Shown here: piece by piece, positions 34,366-43,382 of the stretch
Numbering within the stretch: the first letter of the stretch is position 1
How the letters are laid out: every line of letters begins with the position of its first letter
From: Polaribacter sp. BM10
Lineage (GTDB): Bacteria; Bacteroidota; Bacteroidia; Flavobacteriales; Flavobacteriaceae
Length of the DNA: 64,000 nt
Direction: 5' to 3'
NCBI RefSeq assembly: GCF_002005425.1
Contig: NZ_CP019704.1
Coordinates: forward strand, 2,128,001-2,192,000
Notes under the pieces: model-generated
What the model was told of the DNA's origin: nothing
The model's input: only the letters and a program-made list of their open reading frames with translations
Database searches by the model: none
Made by a program: the position numbers and the translations under genes

Positions 34366-34491
34366 TTAAAAAAAATTCTTAAGTAAAAATTTAATTCTTT
34401 TTTTTACTCTTCTTTTTTTTCCTTTTGTAATTTCAAAAGGAAGTATTAAAATTAAATATATTAAAATAAATGGGCTTTTTAATTTTTCCAT
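34366..34491 (-). CDS. 41-residue basic single-helix peptide downstream of the NCS1 permease
   Basis: A frame of 41 codons starts 11 nt after the permease stop: MEKLKSPFILIYLILILPFE, then ITKGKKRRVKKRIKFLLKNFF. One membrane helix is followed by a strongly Lys/Arg-rich amphipathic tail. It stops just before the shared terminator, so it would be the last gene of the rhamnose operon. The region is very AT-rich, so a chance frame is possible. An internal hairpin (34419-34442) lies in it. No family recognised. Confidence 0.35.
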   Translation of the reverse strand: MEKLKSPFILIYLILILPFEITKGKKRRVKKRIKFLLKNFF

Positions 34492-34502
34492 TATAAATAT
34501 AA

Positions 34503-35915
34503 TTATTTCCTTCTTTGAATTCTTTTACTAAAAATTATAAATAAAACTCCGCAAAGTAACCATGCCGGTAATGTTACAAAAGATAAAAAAACATCGAATT
34601 GAACAGATATAAAATAGAAAAGACCAAAGCTAATTGCCCATGCAAATAGTACTGCATTATTAATTTTGATTCCAGCTAATTCTGCATAATTTTTTTGAAT
34701 TCCAAACTTTTTTGCAAAGAAATGCTCAAACACAATAATTGCACCAAAGGGAGCCAAAATAAATCCATATAGAGCTACAAAGCCTAATAACTTCATAGCA
34801 AATGCAGGAAATAACCCAGCTACTGTAGCTATTGCACCTGCAATTATAGTAACTTTAGCTGTTGATAATTTAGGTAAAATAGCCTGAAAAGCTAAACCTG
34901 CTCTGTATATTGTTGGGTTTGCAGTTGTCCATCCTGCTAAAACCACCGCTATAATTCCGAAAACTCCAATTGCGTTGTACGCCATAGGCCCAGGAGCTAC
35001 AGGAGGTGCATTACCTTCGCTTAGATAAGAAAGAGCTTCTGGAGATTTTAAATACACAGCATAGAGTAAAGCTGCGGCTATCCAAGCCATATAATGTCCA
35101 ACATACATTCCTGCAGCTGTTGTCCAACCCGCTTTTGCTTCTTTTGCAAATCTAAAGACAGATAAATCTGACATACCAATATGCATTGCCCCATTAGCAA
35201 ACCAAGACCAAATAACCACATGCCAAAAGGTAAATTTTGTTTGTCCAGGAAAAGGTTCTCCTCCGTCACCCCAAATTGCCCAAAATTTTGAAAAACTATT
35301 TACTCCTAATTGACTAAGAGCTACAATACCTGCAGCCACAAAAGCTAAAACAATAAAAGGAGACATCCAATTTGCAGCTTTTGTAACGGTATCATATCCT
35401 TTTGCAGCAATTATAGAAATAACTGCACCAATAGCAATTACAATTATAATCCAAGTCATTCCATTTGGTAAGGTATCATCTAGTTTTGGCATAGGCATAT
35501 CAAAAGGAATACCTACCGCTGTAGCAGATACAGTTATCATAGAACCTGCCAAAAAACAAAATAAAATACCATTGGCTAAATTGTAACCTGTAACCAATTT
35601 TTTACCACATATTTTTTCTAACTGAAAATATAATGTTAATCTGTTTTTAACAGCTATTTCTGCTGTTAAAAAACGCCAACTAAGAACTGCTAACAAATTA
35701 CCTAAAAGCAAGCCAACAATCAAATCAAAAGCACTTACTCCTGCTGTTAAAAAAAGTGGACCTATCATAAATTCGGTTCCTGCAGCATGTTCTCCTGCAT
35801 ACATACCTATAAAACTTTTCCATCCTTTTAATTTAGAATTTGGTATTGGTTCTCTTTCAAACTCTCCACTTACTGCTTCTTCTACTTGATTTGATTCTAT
35901 ACTTACTTGGCTCAT
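34503..35915 (-). CDS. NCS1-type (purine-cytosine permease family) transporter in rhamnose operon
   Basis: This 470-residue transporter has about 12 membrane helices. The N-terminal IGMYAGEHAAGTEFMIGPLF, the helix-4/6 segments AAKGYDTVTKAANW and WFANGAMHIGMSDLSVFRF, and AGWTTANPTIYRAGLAFQ match the LeuT-fold nucleobase/cation symporter-1 (CodB-like) family. It is the last clear gene of the rhaEW-rhaI-rhaB-lldD run, 20 nt after lldD. No RhaT or sugar-proton symporter occurs in the block, so this permease may bring in L-rhamnose or L-lactate, or export a by-product. Substrate unproven; nucleobases are the family norm. Confidence 0.82.
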   Translation of the reverse strand: MSQVSIESNQVEEAVSGEFEREPIPNSKLKGWKSFIGMYAGEHAAGTEFMIGPLFLTAGVSAFDLIVGLLLGNLLAVLSWRFLTAEIAVKNRLTLYFQLEKICGKKLVTGYNLANGILFCFLAGSMITVSATAVGIPFDMPMPKLDDTLPNGMTWIIIVIAIGAVISIIAAKGYDTVTKAANWMSPFIVLAFVAAGIVALSQLGVNSFSKFWAIWGDGGEPFPGQTKFTFWHVVIWSWFANGAMHIGMSDLSVFRFAKEAKAGWTTAAGMYVGHYMAWIAAALLYAVYLKSPEALSYLSEGNAPPVAPGPMAYNAIGVFGIIAVVLAGWTTANPTIYRAGLAFQAILPKLSTAKVTIIAGAIATVAGLFPAFAMKLLGFVALYGFILAPFGAIIVFEHFFAKKFGIQKNYAELAGIKINNAVLFAWAISFGLFYFISVQFDVFLSFVTLPAWLLCGVLFIIFSKRIQRRK

Positions 35916-35935
35916 TTATTATATTTCTTGAATGT

Positions 35936-37081
35936 TTATATTAGATGATTAGGGAAATCTTCTACTCGTTCGCAGCATATTTGTTCCATTACTTGTTGCA
36001 ACTCTGTTTTTAAAAGAGAAATAGTATGGTTACCTCCTTTATTACCAAGAGCAGAAACTCCGTACATAAAAGATCGTCCCATAAAAGTAAATTTTGCACC
36101 TGAAGCTAAAGATCTCGCAACATCTACACCAGATCTAATTCCACTATCCATCATTACCTCTATTTGATCTCCGTATTTTTCTGCAATAGATTTTAAGGGT
36201 TTTATTGTAGACTCACCAGCGTCTAATTGTCTACCACCGTGGTTAGATACAATAATACCATCTAAACCTAATCGTATTGCTTGTTCTGCATCATAATGTG
36301 AAGCAACACCTTTTAAAACTATTTTACCTTTCCACATATCGCGAATTGGTTTTATTTTTTCTTCGTTTAATCGACCAGAAAAGGTTTGATCCATAAACTT
36401 ACCTAACTGTTTTAAGTCTAAATTTTTTGGCATGTATGGCAATAAATTAGCAAAATTAGGAATTCCATGTTTTAAAGTTTGTAAACTCCAATGAGGTCTT
36501 CCAAATGCTTGTAAGATATTAGTTAAGTTCATTTTGGGTGGCATTGCTAGACCATTTCTAATATCTCTTGGTCTAAAACCAAAACTTGGCACATCACATA
36601 GAATTACTAAAACAGGACATTCTGCTGCTTCTGCTCTTTTTAAAATATCATCTCTTAAACTATCTTCTGTTGGATGATATAGTTGAAACCAAGCCTTACC
36701 TTCTGTTAACTCTGCAGCTCTTTCAATACTAGTTGTAGTAACAGTACTTAAGATAAATGGTATATTGTGTTCAAAAGCTGATTTCGCTAAAATCTCAGGA
36801 GAATTTGGCCACATTAAACCTTGCAACCCAACAGGTGCAATACCAAAAGGAGCATCGTATTCTATACCAAAAAGTTTAGTTTTTGTTGATGACCCACCAT
36901 GATTACGTAAATAATTTGGCTTTAATTGTACTTCTCTAATTTCTGAAGTATTTCTTATAAGGTTTACATCTTCATTACAGCCACCATCTAAATACTCAAA
37001 TGCAAATTTTGGTATTTTCTTTCTAGCTTTATTTCTTAAATCGTCGATTGACGGATAGCGCGTATCTATTTTTATAGCCAT
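35936..37081 (-). CDS. lldD: FMN-dependent L-lactate dehydrogenase (alpha-hydroxy-acid oxidase family)
   Basis: This 381-residue TIM-barrel flavoenzyme oxidises L-lactate to pyruvate. Signatures are KFAFEYLDGGCNEDVN at the N-terminus, GIAPVGLQGLMWP, WFQLYHPTEDS, and the active site IVSNHGGRQLDAG with catalytic His and Arg, followed by DSGIRSGVDVARSLASGAK. It probably passes electrons to the quinone pool. In this operon it consumes the L-lactate made from lactaldehyde by the SDR half of the RhaEW enzyme. A glycolate-oxidase-like specificity is the alternative. Confidence 0.88.
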   Translation of the reverse strand: MAIKIDTRYPSIDDLRNKARKKIPKFAFEYLDGGCNEDVNLIRNTSEIREVQLKPNYLRNHGGSSTKTKLFGIEYDAPFGIAPVGLQGLMWPNSPEILAKSAFEHNIPFILSTVTTTSIERAAELTEGKAWFQLYHPTEDSLRDDILKRAEAAECPVLVILCDVPSFGFRPRDIRNGLAMPPKMNLTNILQAFGRPHWSLQTLKHGIPNFANLLPYMPKNLDLKQLGKFMDQTFSGRLNEEKIKPIRDMWKGKIVLKGVASHYDAEQAIRLGLDGIIVSNHGGRQLDAGESTIKPLKSIAEKYGDQIEVMMDSGIRSGVDVARSLASGAKFTFMGRSFMYGVSALGNKGGNHTISLLKTELQQVMEQICCERVEDFPNHLI

Positions 37082-37212
37082 GGTTTTGTATTGTAAAATA
37101 AATATTCAATTTTAAAATTATAAGTAAAATCTATCTACAAGATTTTATTAAAATTTAAAATTATGTAATTAACTTTTTTTTGAGATTTTTAAATTTTAAA
37201 GAATACCTTTTT

Positions 37213-38592
37213 TTAATCGTTAACTATAAAAGGAACGTGTTTCTTTAAAGCATAGTTTTTTCTCAAAAATTTAGAATTTAATTTTGTATCAGAAATTGCT
37301 ATAGCAGCTCCTAAAGCAGAACCTAATGATGCTTTTGTGGTTCTTAACTTCATGCCTCTTAAATAATGTGACAATAATTTGATATAAATATCATTGTCTG
37401 TAAAACCACCATCTACATATAATCTGTCTATTTTTTGTGTATCGGCAATTGTTTTAATACTATCTACTTGCAATTTTACAAGCTCTATCATTAAATGATG
37501 ATACGCATGTTCAAAATTATTATACAGATATTTTGTTTTTTCGGGCATGTCTTTATCTTGAAAAGATTCCCATTTAAAAGAATGCTTAAAATCTTGTAAA
37601 ACTTCGAAATAAACGTCATAATTAAACTCAACTGTTTTATGATAATCTTTATCAACATTAAATTTTTCTGACAACTTATTTACTTGAATTTTATATTCAT
37701 TTCCTAAAAATAACCTTGAAGACTTTACAGGTTTACCATTAATTCTCATGTAATTAATACAATCTGCTTCTACATCTTCTTTTGTTAAAGGTTTATCTAC
37801 AAATGGATTTAAAGCGATGCTCCATGTTCCTGTAGAAACTAAAACAAATGGTTTTTTTATACTTCTTACGTAAGGTAAAAGAGCAGAAGAACTATCATGA
37901 ATTCCAACTCCTATCTTAATTCTTTTACCATTATAGTTCATATTTAAACTTGTTTCTGTAGAAACTATTGGTGGTAAGATTTTGTGAATTTCTTCTTGAT
38001 ACACCCAATCTTGATAATCTTTGGTTTCATAATTCCAAAGATTTGTATGACAACCAATACTTGTATACTCGTTAAGAGGCACTCCAGAAAAAATATAACT
38101 TAGGTATTGTGGTAAATGTAAAGAATACTTAATTTTTTTAAAAATTTCTGGTTTTTTGTACTTTAACCAATACAATTGCAACCCAGAGTTTAGTAAGCCC
38201 GGAGACCTAGATGCACCGCTTGTTCTAATTAACTCTTGATCGTTACCATATTTATCATAAAATTGATTTACAATTTCACTATCAATTTCTTTTGTATAAT
38301 TGTACAAAGGTGTAAGAATTTCTCCTTCTTCGTCTAAGTGAACAAAACTTGCACCATAAGTAGAAAAGTTTATTGCTTTCACATTAAACTTTTCTGACTT
38401 TAATATTTTGTAAAAAACTTCTTTTAACCAGTTTTGTAATGCATGAATATCTTCTGTTGGATGACCATCTTCATCTTTAATTTCATCAAAAGAAGTGTAC
38501 TCTTTATGGATTTGTTTAAAATCTTTATCAAACAAGAAAAATTTCTTATTTGTTTTTCCAATATCGAAAACTGCAGTTACTTTTTGTTTCAT
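37213..38592 (-). CDS. rhaB: rhamnulokinase (FGGY carbohydrate kinase)
   Basis: This 459-residue FGGY kinase has the phosphate-1 motif VFDIGKTNKKFFLF at the N-terminus, the ATP-region VSTGTWSIALNPF near residue 250 and the adenosine motif LYVDGGFTDNDIYIKLLSHY near 395. The operon contains rhamnose isomerase and the aldolase, which assigns it as the L-rhamnulose kinase step. It starts 9 nt after the rhaI stop. A 131-nt spacer to lldD contains only A/T-rich sequence with a small hairpin (TAAAATCT/AGATTTTA). Confidence 0.87.
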   Translation of the reverse strand: MKQKVTAVFDIGKTNKKFFLFDKDFKQIHKEYTSFDEIKDEDGHPTEDIHALQNWLKEVFYKILKSEKFNVKAINFSTYGASFVHLDEEGEILTPLYNYTKEIDSEIVNQFYDKYGNDQELIRTSGASRSPGLLNSGLQLYWLKYKKPEIFKKIKYSLHLPQYLSYIFSGVPLNEYTSIGCHTNLWNYETKDYQDWVYQEEIHKILPPIVSTETSLNMNYNGKRIKIGVGIHDSSSALLPYVRSIKKPFVLVSTGTWSIALNPFVDKPLTKEDVEADCINYMRINGKPVKSSRLFLGNEYKIQVNKLSEKFNVDKDYHKTVEFNYDVYFEVLQDFKHSFKWESFQDKDMPEKTKYLYNNFEHAYHHLMIELVKLQVDSIKTIADTQKIDRLYVDGGFTDNDIYIKLLSHYLRGMKLRTTKASLGSALGAAIAISDTKLNSKFLRKNYALKKHVPFIVND

Positions 38593-38601
38593 AAGAATTT
38601 T

Positions 38602-39882
38602 TTATAGACCCGTAGCTATCGTGTTTTTACCTCTTTCTCTTATTAATTGATCTCTAACTTGTAAAGTTCTATAAGCATCTATAGGATTTATTACACCTCC
38701 TGAATTTAATCTTGCCTTTTCTAATAAAGGACGAACATCTGTTCTGTACGCTTCTTGCAATATTTCTTGACACTTTACAACATCATTATTTAACTGCGCT
38801 GCTCTTAAAACATCTTGATCTATTAGCATTGCTTTTGCATATGCTTCTTGAATTGCTTCTAATGATTGAATTAGATCTTCTAAAGGATCTTTTATATTAT
38901 GACTTGCATCAATCATCCACGCTAAATCAGGATTTTGGGGATTGTTTTGCATACCATACACTAGTTCGTTAAAAATTAAAAATAGAGCGTAAGGTTTAAT
39001 ACTACCTACTGTTAAATCGTCATCTCCGTACTTACTATCATTAAAATGAAAACCACCCAATTTACCTTTTAATTGCAATATAGATACTATTTGTTCTATG
39101 TTAGAATTTGGTAAATGATGTCCTAAATCTACTAATGTATAAGCTTTATCTCCACACCCGTTAGCTAACATTAAAGAAGCACCCCAATCTTGAATAATTG
39201 TACTGTAGAAATTTGGCTCATATGGCTTATACTCTACTAACATTTTCCAATCATCTGGCAAACCTTTGTAAATATCTATTAAACTATCTTGTGTATTTTG
39301 AAAAGCTGTCTGAAAATTATTTTGCCCTGGAAAAGAAGAACCATCTGCCAACCAAACTGTTAAAGCTTTAGAACCTAATTTGTCTCCTATTTTAATTACA
39401 TCTAAATTATGTTGAATTGCTTGGTCTCTAACAGCTTTGTTTACGTTGCTTAATGAACCGTATTTGTAGCTCTCTTTAGCACCACTTTGATCTTGAAATG
39501 TATTAGAGTTTACAGCATCAAATTTTATATTTAAAGCATCTGCTTTTTCTTTAATTGCAGCATAATCAGAAGGAATATCCCAAGGAATATGCAAAGAAAC
39601 AGCTCCTGCAGTTTGCGTTAAACTATGTAAGATACCAATATCTTCTATTTTTTGTTCTAAATTTGATGGTTCACCATAAAAAGAAAAACGTCCAAAACGA
39701 GTTCCTCCTGCGCCTAATGCCCAACTTGGTATTGCCACTTGAAACTCTGATAGTTTAGCTACAATGCTATTAACATCTTTACCTTGTTTTGTTAATTTAT
39801 TTGATAAAAAATCGAAATTTTCATTATGATCTTTTAACGATTTCTGATTGTAATCAGATATTTGTGGTTGATTGATCTTCAT
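38602..39882 (-). CDS. rhaI: L-rhamnose isomerase, RhaI type
   Basis: This 426-residue TIM-barrel aldose isomerase is of the RhaI type, as in Pseudomonas stutzeri, rather than E. coli RhaA. Metal-site segments are VEYKPYEPNFYSTI, LVDLGHHLPNSNIEQI and GGFHFNDSKYGDDDL, with a C-terminal helical region containing RPLLEKARLNSGGVINP. It converts L-rhamnose to L-rhamnulose. It is between rhaEW and rhaB, 86 nt after the former; the spacer holds a long hairpin. Cytoplasmic. Confidence 0.88.
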   Translation of the reverse strand: MKINQPQISDYNQKSLKDHNENFDFLSNKLTKQGKDVNSIVAKLSEFQVAIPSWALGAGGTRFGRFSFYGEPSNLEQKIEDIGILHSLTQTAGAVSLHIPWDIPSDYAAIKEKADALNIKFDAVNSNTFQDQSGAKESYKYGSLSNVNKAVRDQAIQHNLDVIKIGDKLGSKALTVWLADGSSFPGQNNFQTAFQNTQDSLIDIYKGLPDDWKMLVEYKPYEPNFYSTIIQDWGASLMLANGCGDKAYTLVDLGHHLPNSNIEQIVSILQLKGKLGGFHFNDSKYGDDDLTVGSIKPYALFLIFNELVYGMQNNPQNPDLAWMIDASHNIKDPLEDLIQSLEAIQEAYAKAMLIDQDVLRAAQLNNDVVKCQEILQEAYRTDVRPLLEKARLNSGGVINPIDAYRTLQVRDQLIRERGKNTIATGL

Positions 39883-39906
39883 TTTTATATTATGTTCTTA
39901 ATTAAG

Positions 39907-39947
39907 TAAGACTTCTATAAACTTGCTTAAGATTTACAGAAGTCTTA
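39907..39947 (-). promoter_or_regulatory. intercistronic hairpin between rhaEW and rhaI
   Basis: A 15-17 bp stem (TAAGACTTCTGTAAA with TTTATAGAAGTCTTA on the minus strand, one G-U pair) with an 8-nt loop lies between two genes of the operon and has no T run. More consistent with an mRNA stabiliser or processing site than with a terminator. Confidence 0.5.
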
Positions 39948-39968
39948 TTCTTAATTCAAATTAAAATA

Positions 39969-42074
39969 TTATCTCACAAAAGCATTTGCCATTCCACCGT
40001 CTACATTTATAATATTTCCGGTAGATTTATCTAATATTCCCACTAAAGAGAATACTCCGTTAGCAATATCATTTGGTGTAATAATTTCATTTAGCAAGTT
40101 TCTTTTTGCATAGAAAGCTGGTAATTCTTCTACCGTAATTCCGTTTGCTTTTGCTCTACCTTCGGCCCAAGCACCTTCCCAAATTTTACTTCCAACAATT
40201 ACTCCATCTGGGTTTACAGTATTTACTCTAACTTTATCTTTAGCTAATTCAGCAGCTAATAAACGTACCATGTGTTGTTGCGCCGCTTTTGCTGTTCCGT
40301 AAGCCACATTATTAGGTCCTGCTACTAATCCGTTTTTACTTGCAATCGCAATATAATCTCCTCCTAAACCTTGTTTACGAACAATTAATGCAAATTGCTT
40401 TGCTAAATCGAATTGTCCTTTAACTAAAATACTTTGTAATATATTCCAATCTTTATCTGTAGTATCTGTTAATGGTTTAGAAATAGCTAAACCAGCACTG
40501 TGAACAATCATATCTACACCACCAAACTCTATAATTGCTTTCTTATAAGCACTTGCAATAGAGTCTGTATTAGTAACATCACAAACAGCATAAGAAGAAA
40601 CATCTCTTGCATACGTTGCATTCGCTTCTACTAAAGCTTCTTCATTAATATCTGTTAATACTACATTTGCACCTTCGGCTGCTAATTTATCTGCAATAGC
40701 TTTTCCAATACCACCACCAGCACCTGTAACAACTGCCACTTTTCTAGACAATGGCTTTTCTTTTGGCATTCGTTGTAATTTTGCCTCTTCTAATAACCAG
40801 TACTCAATATCAAAAGCTTCTTGTCTTGGTAAAGAAGTATACTCTGTAATAGCTTCTGCACCGCGCATTACATTAATTGCGTTGATGTAAAATTCACTTG
40901 CAACCCTTGTTGTTTGTTTGTTCTTTGCAAAGCTAAACATACCAACCCCTGGATATATAATTATAACAGGATTCGCATCTCTAATTGCTGGACTATTATC
41001 TTTTTTACAAGTATTGTAATAATCTGCATATTCTTGACGATACGCTGCAAACGCAGGCTCTAATTTTGATAAAATAGCTTCAGAATTAGATAAATCTTCA
41101 TTTTTATCTAAACTTAAAACTAAAGGTTGAATTTTTGTTCTTAAGAAATGATCTGGACATGAAGTACCCATTGGAGCCAATCTTTCTAAATCATGACTAT
41201 TAATGTATTGCATTACAACATCAGTGTCAGAAAAGTGACCAATCATTCTATTTTCAGAAGAACATAGACCTCTTAATAAAGGCATAATTTGAGCTGCTTT
41301 TTCTAAACGCTCTTCTTTAGGTAAACTTTCTACTTTTTGACCACCAAAAACTTCACCTTGTTCTTTTAATTTTTGTTCTATATATTCAGAAGCCATTTCA
41401 ATAACTTCTAAACTGTTTATGTAACACTCGTAAGATGTATCTCCCCAAGTAAATAAACCATGACTACCTAAAACAATACCTCTAATTCCTGGGTTGTCTG
41501 CTAAACATTTTTCTAGCTGTAACCCTAAATCGAAACCTGGTTTTTGCCAAGGCACCCAACCCATTGTGTCTCCCCAAATTTCTTTTGTAACTTTTTCGCT
41601 GTCTTTTGCTGCAGCTACTGCTATTAAAGCATCTGGATGTAAGTGATCTATATGAGCAAACGGTAATAAACCATGTAAAGGTGTGTCTATAGAAGGTGCT
41701 TTACTATTTAAATCGTAAATACAATGATTAAATAAGCCAACCATTCTATCTTCATCATGTAAGCCTTGGTATACATTTTTCAAATCACGCAATCTTTCTG
41801 TGTACAAACCTGCAATTCCAGAACGTGTTAAAGTACCAATGTCTCCACCAGAACCTTTAACCCACATAACTTCTACATCTTCATTAGTTAATGGATCTTT
41901 CTCTATAGTTTTACAACTTGTGTTTCCTCCTCCATAATTTGTAATTCTTAAATCAGACCCTAAGATGTTTGAGCGATATAAAAATAATTCTACTTGATTA
42001 TCTCCAAGAGATAAGGCTTTTTCTTCGTCCCATAAATAATCAACGTATTTAAAACTTTGTTTTGTTTGTTTCAT
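39969..42074 (-). CDS. rhaEW: bifunctional rhamnulose-1-phosphate aldolase / L-lactaldehyde dehydrogenase (RhaEW)
   Basis: This 701-residue fusion has an N-terminal class II aldolase domain (about residues 25-430) with zinc-type histidines in HIDHLHPDA (141-146) and GSHGLFTWG (His205). A C-terminal short-chain dehydrogenase follows (about 440-701) with cofactor motif VVTGAGGGIGKAI and catalytic Tyr592/Lys596 in YGTAKAAQ. Known homologues cleave L-rhamnulose-1-phosphate to dihydroxyacetone phosphate and L-lactaldehyde and oxidise the latter to L-lactate. It is the first gene of the rhamnose operon, divergent from the GntR regulator, with a TATATTTG box 27 nt upstream. Confidence 0.9.
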   Translation of the reverse strand: MKQTKQSFKYVDYLWDEEKALSLGDNQVELFLYRSNILGSDLRITNYGGGNTSCKTIEKDPLTNEDVEVMWVKGSGGDIGTLTRSGIAGLYTERLRDLKNVYQGLHDEDRMVGLFNHCIYDLNSKAPSIDTPLHGLLPFAHIDHLHPDALIAVAAAKDSEKVTKEIWGDTMGWVPWQKPGFDLGLQLEKCLADNPGIRGIVLGSHGLFTWGDTSYECYINSLEVIEMASEYIEQKLKEQGEVFGGQKVESLPKEERLEKAAQIMPLLRGLCSSENRMIGHFSDTDVVMQYINSHDLERLAPMGTSCPDHFLRTKIQPLVLSLDKNEDLSNSEAILSKLEPAFAAYRQEYADYYNTCKKDNSPAIRDANPVIIIYPGVGMFSFAKNKQTTRVASEFYINAINVMRGAEAITEYTSLPRQEAFDIEYWLLEEAKLQRMPKEKPLSRKVAVVTGAGGGIGKAIADKLAAEGANVVLTDINEEALVEANATYARDVSSYAVCDVTNTDSIASAYKKAIIEFGGVDMIVHSAGLAISKPLTDTTDKDWNILQSILVKGQFDLAKQFALIVRKQGLGGDYIAIASKNGLVAGPNNVAYGTAKAAQQHMVRLLAAELAKDKVRVNTVNPDGVIVGSKIWEGAWAEGRAKANGITVEELPAFYAKRNLLNEIITPNDIANGVFSLVGILDKSTGNIINVDGGMANAFVR

Positions 42075-42100
42075 TGTTCTGTAAGTGATAAGTTATAGTT

Positions 42101-42108
42101 CAAATATA
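42101..42108 (-). promoter_or_regulatory. -7 promoter box TATATTTG (rhamnose operon)
   Basis: Exact TAnnTTTG on the minus strand, 27 nt before the rhaEW start. The candidate operator at 42128-42143 falls over the -33 region. Confidence 0.55.
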
Positions 42109-42127
42109 GATTTCAATATAAACTTTT

Positions 42128-42143
42128 GTATCCTGTACTATAC
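42128..42143. promoter_or_regulatory. candidate GntR operator, GTATCCTGTACTATAC
   Basis: The 16-nt sequence has inverted ends GTAT...ATAC around a GTAC core in the 261-nt spacer between rhaEW and the GntR gene. It lies about 34-49 nt upstream of the inferred rhaEW start of transcription, where an activator or repressor could act. Assigned on symmetry and place alone. Confidence 0.35.
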
Positions 42144-42288
42144 CGCAATAAATAAAAAATGAGATAAATACTTAAATTAACCTATAAATATACATTTAGT
42201 TTTAATTTTTAAACCCTTAATTATTTGTAAGATTATAGTTTTTAGGAAGTTCTTTATGGTATTCTGATTATTATTATAACGCTTTTAT

Positions 42289-42296
42289 TACTTTTG
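42289..42296 (+). promoter_or_regulatory. -7 promoter box TACTTTTG (GntR regulator)
   Basis: Exact TAnnTTTG on the plus strand, 39 nt before the GntR ATG. Confidence 0.4.
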
Positions 42297-42335
42297 GTTT
42301 ATTAACACGTTTAAAAAACAATATTTTTCTACATT

Positions 42336-43382
42336 ATGGATATGTTAAAACTTATAACAATTGAAGAAAACTCTAGGGTACCAAAATATCAACAGATTAT
42401 AGATTCTATTATTCATAATATTTCTCGCGATAAACTTGTTATGGATCAAAAAATTCCTTCAATTAACATGCTTAGTGAAGAATTTAATTTATCTCGAGAT
42501 ACCGTAGAAAAAGCATATAGTATACTAAAAGAACGTAAAATTATTACTTCTATTAGAGGTAAAGGGTTTTATATATCTAGAACAAAATTAATATCTAAAG
42601 TTAATATTTTGTTTTTGGTAAACAAACTAAGCTCATACAAACTTAGAACTTACAATCACTTTATAGATAGTATTGGTGCTAATTCTCATACAGATTTGCA
42701 CATCTATCACTGTGACGAAACGTTATTTTTAAACTTAATAGAAAAAAACAAAAGAGCTTACGATTATTTTATAATTATGCCTCATTTTAAAACTGAAGAC
42801 TCTAAACATATTAGTTTACCAGAAAAGGTTTTAAAAACAATACAAAAAATTCCTAATGAAAAATTAATCATCTTAGACAACATAAAAGAAAATATACACG
42901 ATAGCTTAATACAAATTTATCAAGATTTTGAAAATGATATATACAACGCACTTAACGAAGGCGTAAACAAAATTAAAAATTACAAGAAAATAATTTTAGT
43001 ATATCCAGAAAAAGCTGTTTATCCTTATCCTAGAAGAATACTGCATGGTTTTAGAAAATTTTGTGTTGAGCATAATTTAGATTTTGAAATACTTGACAAA
43101 ATCTACGATGACATGATTTTAATAAAAGGAGATTTATTTATTACCATTGAAGAATCTGACTTGGTAAACTTAGTAAAACAAGCTAGAGAAGACGAATTTA
43201 AACTAGGTAAAGATATTGGTGTTATTTCTTACAATGATACTCCGTTAAAAGAACTTTTAGGAATTACTGTTATATCTACAGATTTTAAAGTTATGGGAGA
43301 AACTGCTGCAGAAATGATCTTAAATAAAACTAAAGGTAAAGTTAAAGTTCCTTTTAATTTTATTGATAGAGAATCTCTTTAA
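42336..43382 (+). CDS. GntR-family regulator with LacI-type sugar-sensing domain
   Basis: This 348-residue regulator has an N-terminal GntR winged helix (about residues 10-80; RVPKYQQIIDSIIHNIS, then LSEEFNLSRDTVEKAYSILK and IRGKGFYIS) fused to a periplasmic-binding-like domain (about 90-345; DIGVISYNDTPLKELLGITV). This architecture controls sugar catabolism in Bacteroidetes. Divergent position next to rhaEW points to rhamnose or a rhamnose metabolite as the ligand. Its 3' end overlaps the lactonase gene by 4 nt tail to tail, with no terminator between. Confidence 0.88.
   Translation: MDMLKLITIEENSRVPKYQQIIDSIIHNISRDKLVMDQKIPSINMLSEEFNLSRDTVEKAYSILKERKIITSIRGKGFYISRTKLISKVNILFLVNKLSSYKLRTYNHFIDSIGANSHTDLHIYHCDETLFLNLIEKNKRAYDYFIIMPHFKTEDSKHISLPEKVLKTIQKIPNEKLIILDNIKENIHDSLIQIYQDFENDIYNALNEGVNKIKNYKKIILVYPEKAVYPYPRRILHGFRKFCVEHNLDFEILDKIYDDMILIKGDLFITIEESDLVNLVKQAREDEFKLGKDIGVISYNDTPLKELLGITVISTDFKVMGETAAEMILNKTKGKVKVPFNFIDRESL

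Noticed and set aside
34419..34442. Terminator of the rhamnose operon (TTCCTTTTG/CAAAAGGAA)
   Set aside because: The stem is followed by A rather than T on the minus strand and lies inside the small frame 34366-34491; the shared hairpin at 34317-34352 is the better terminator.
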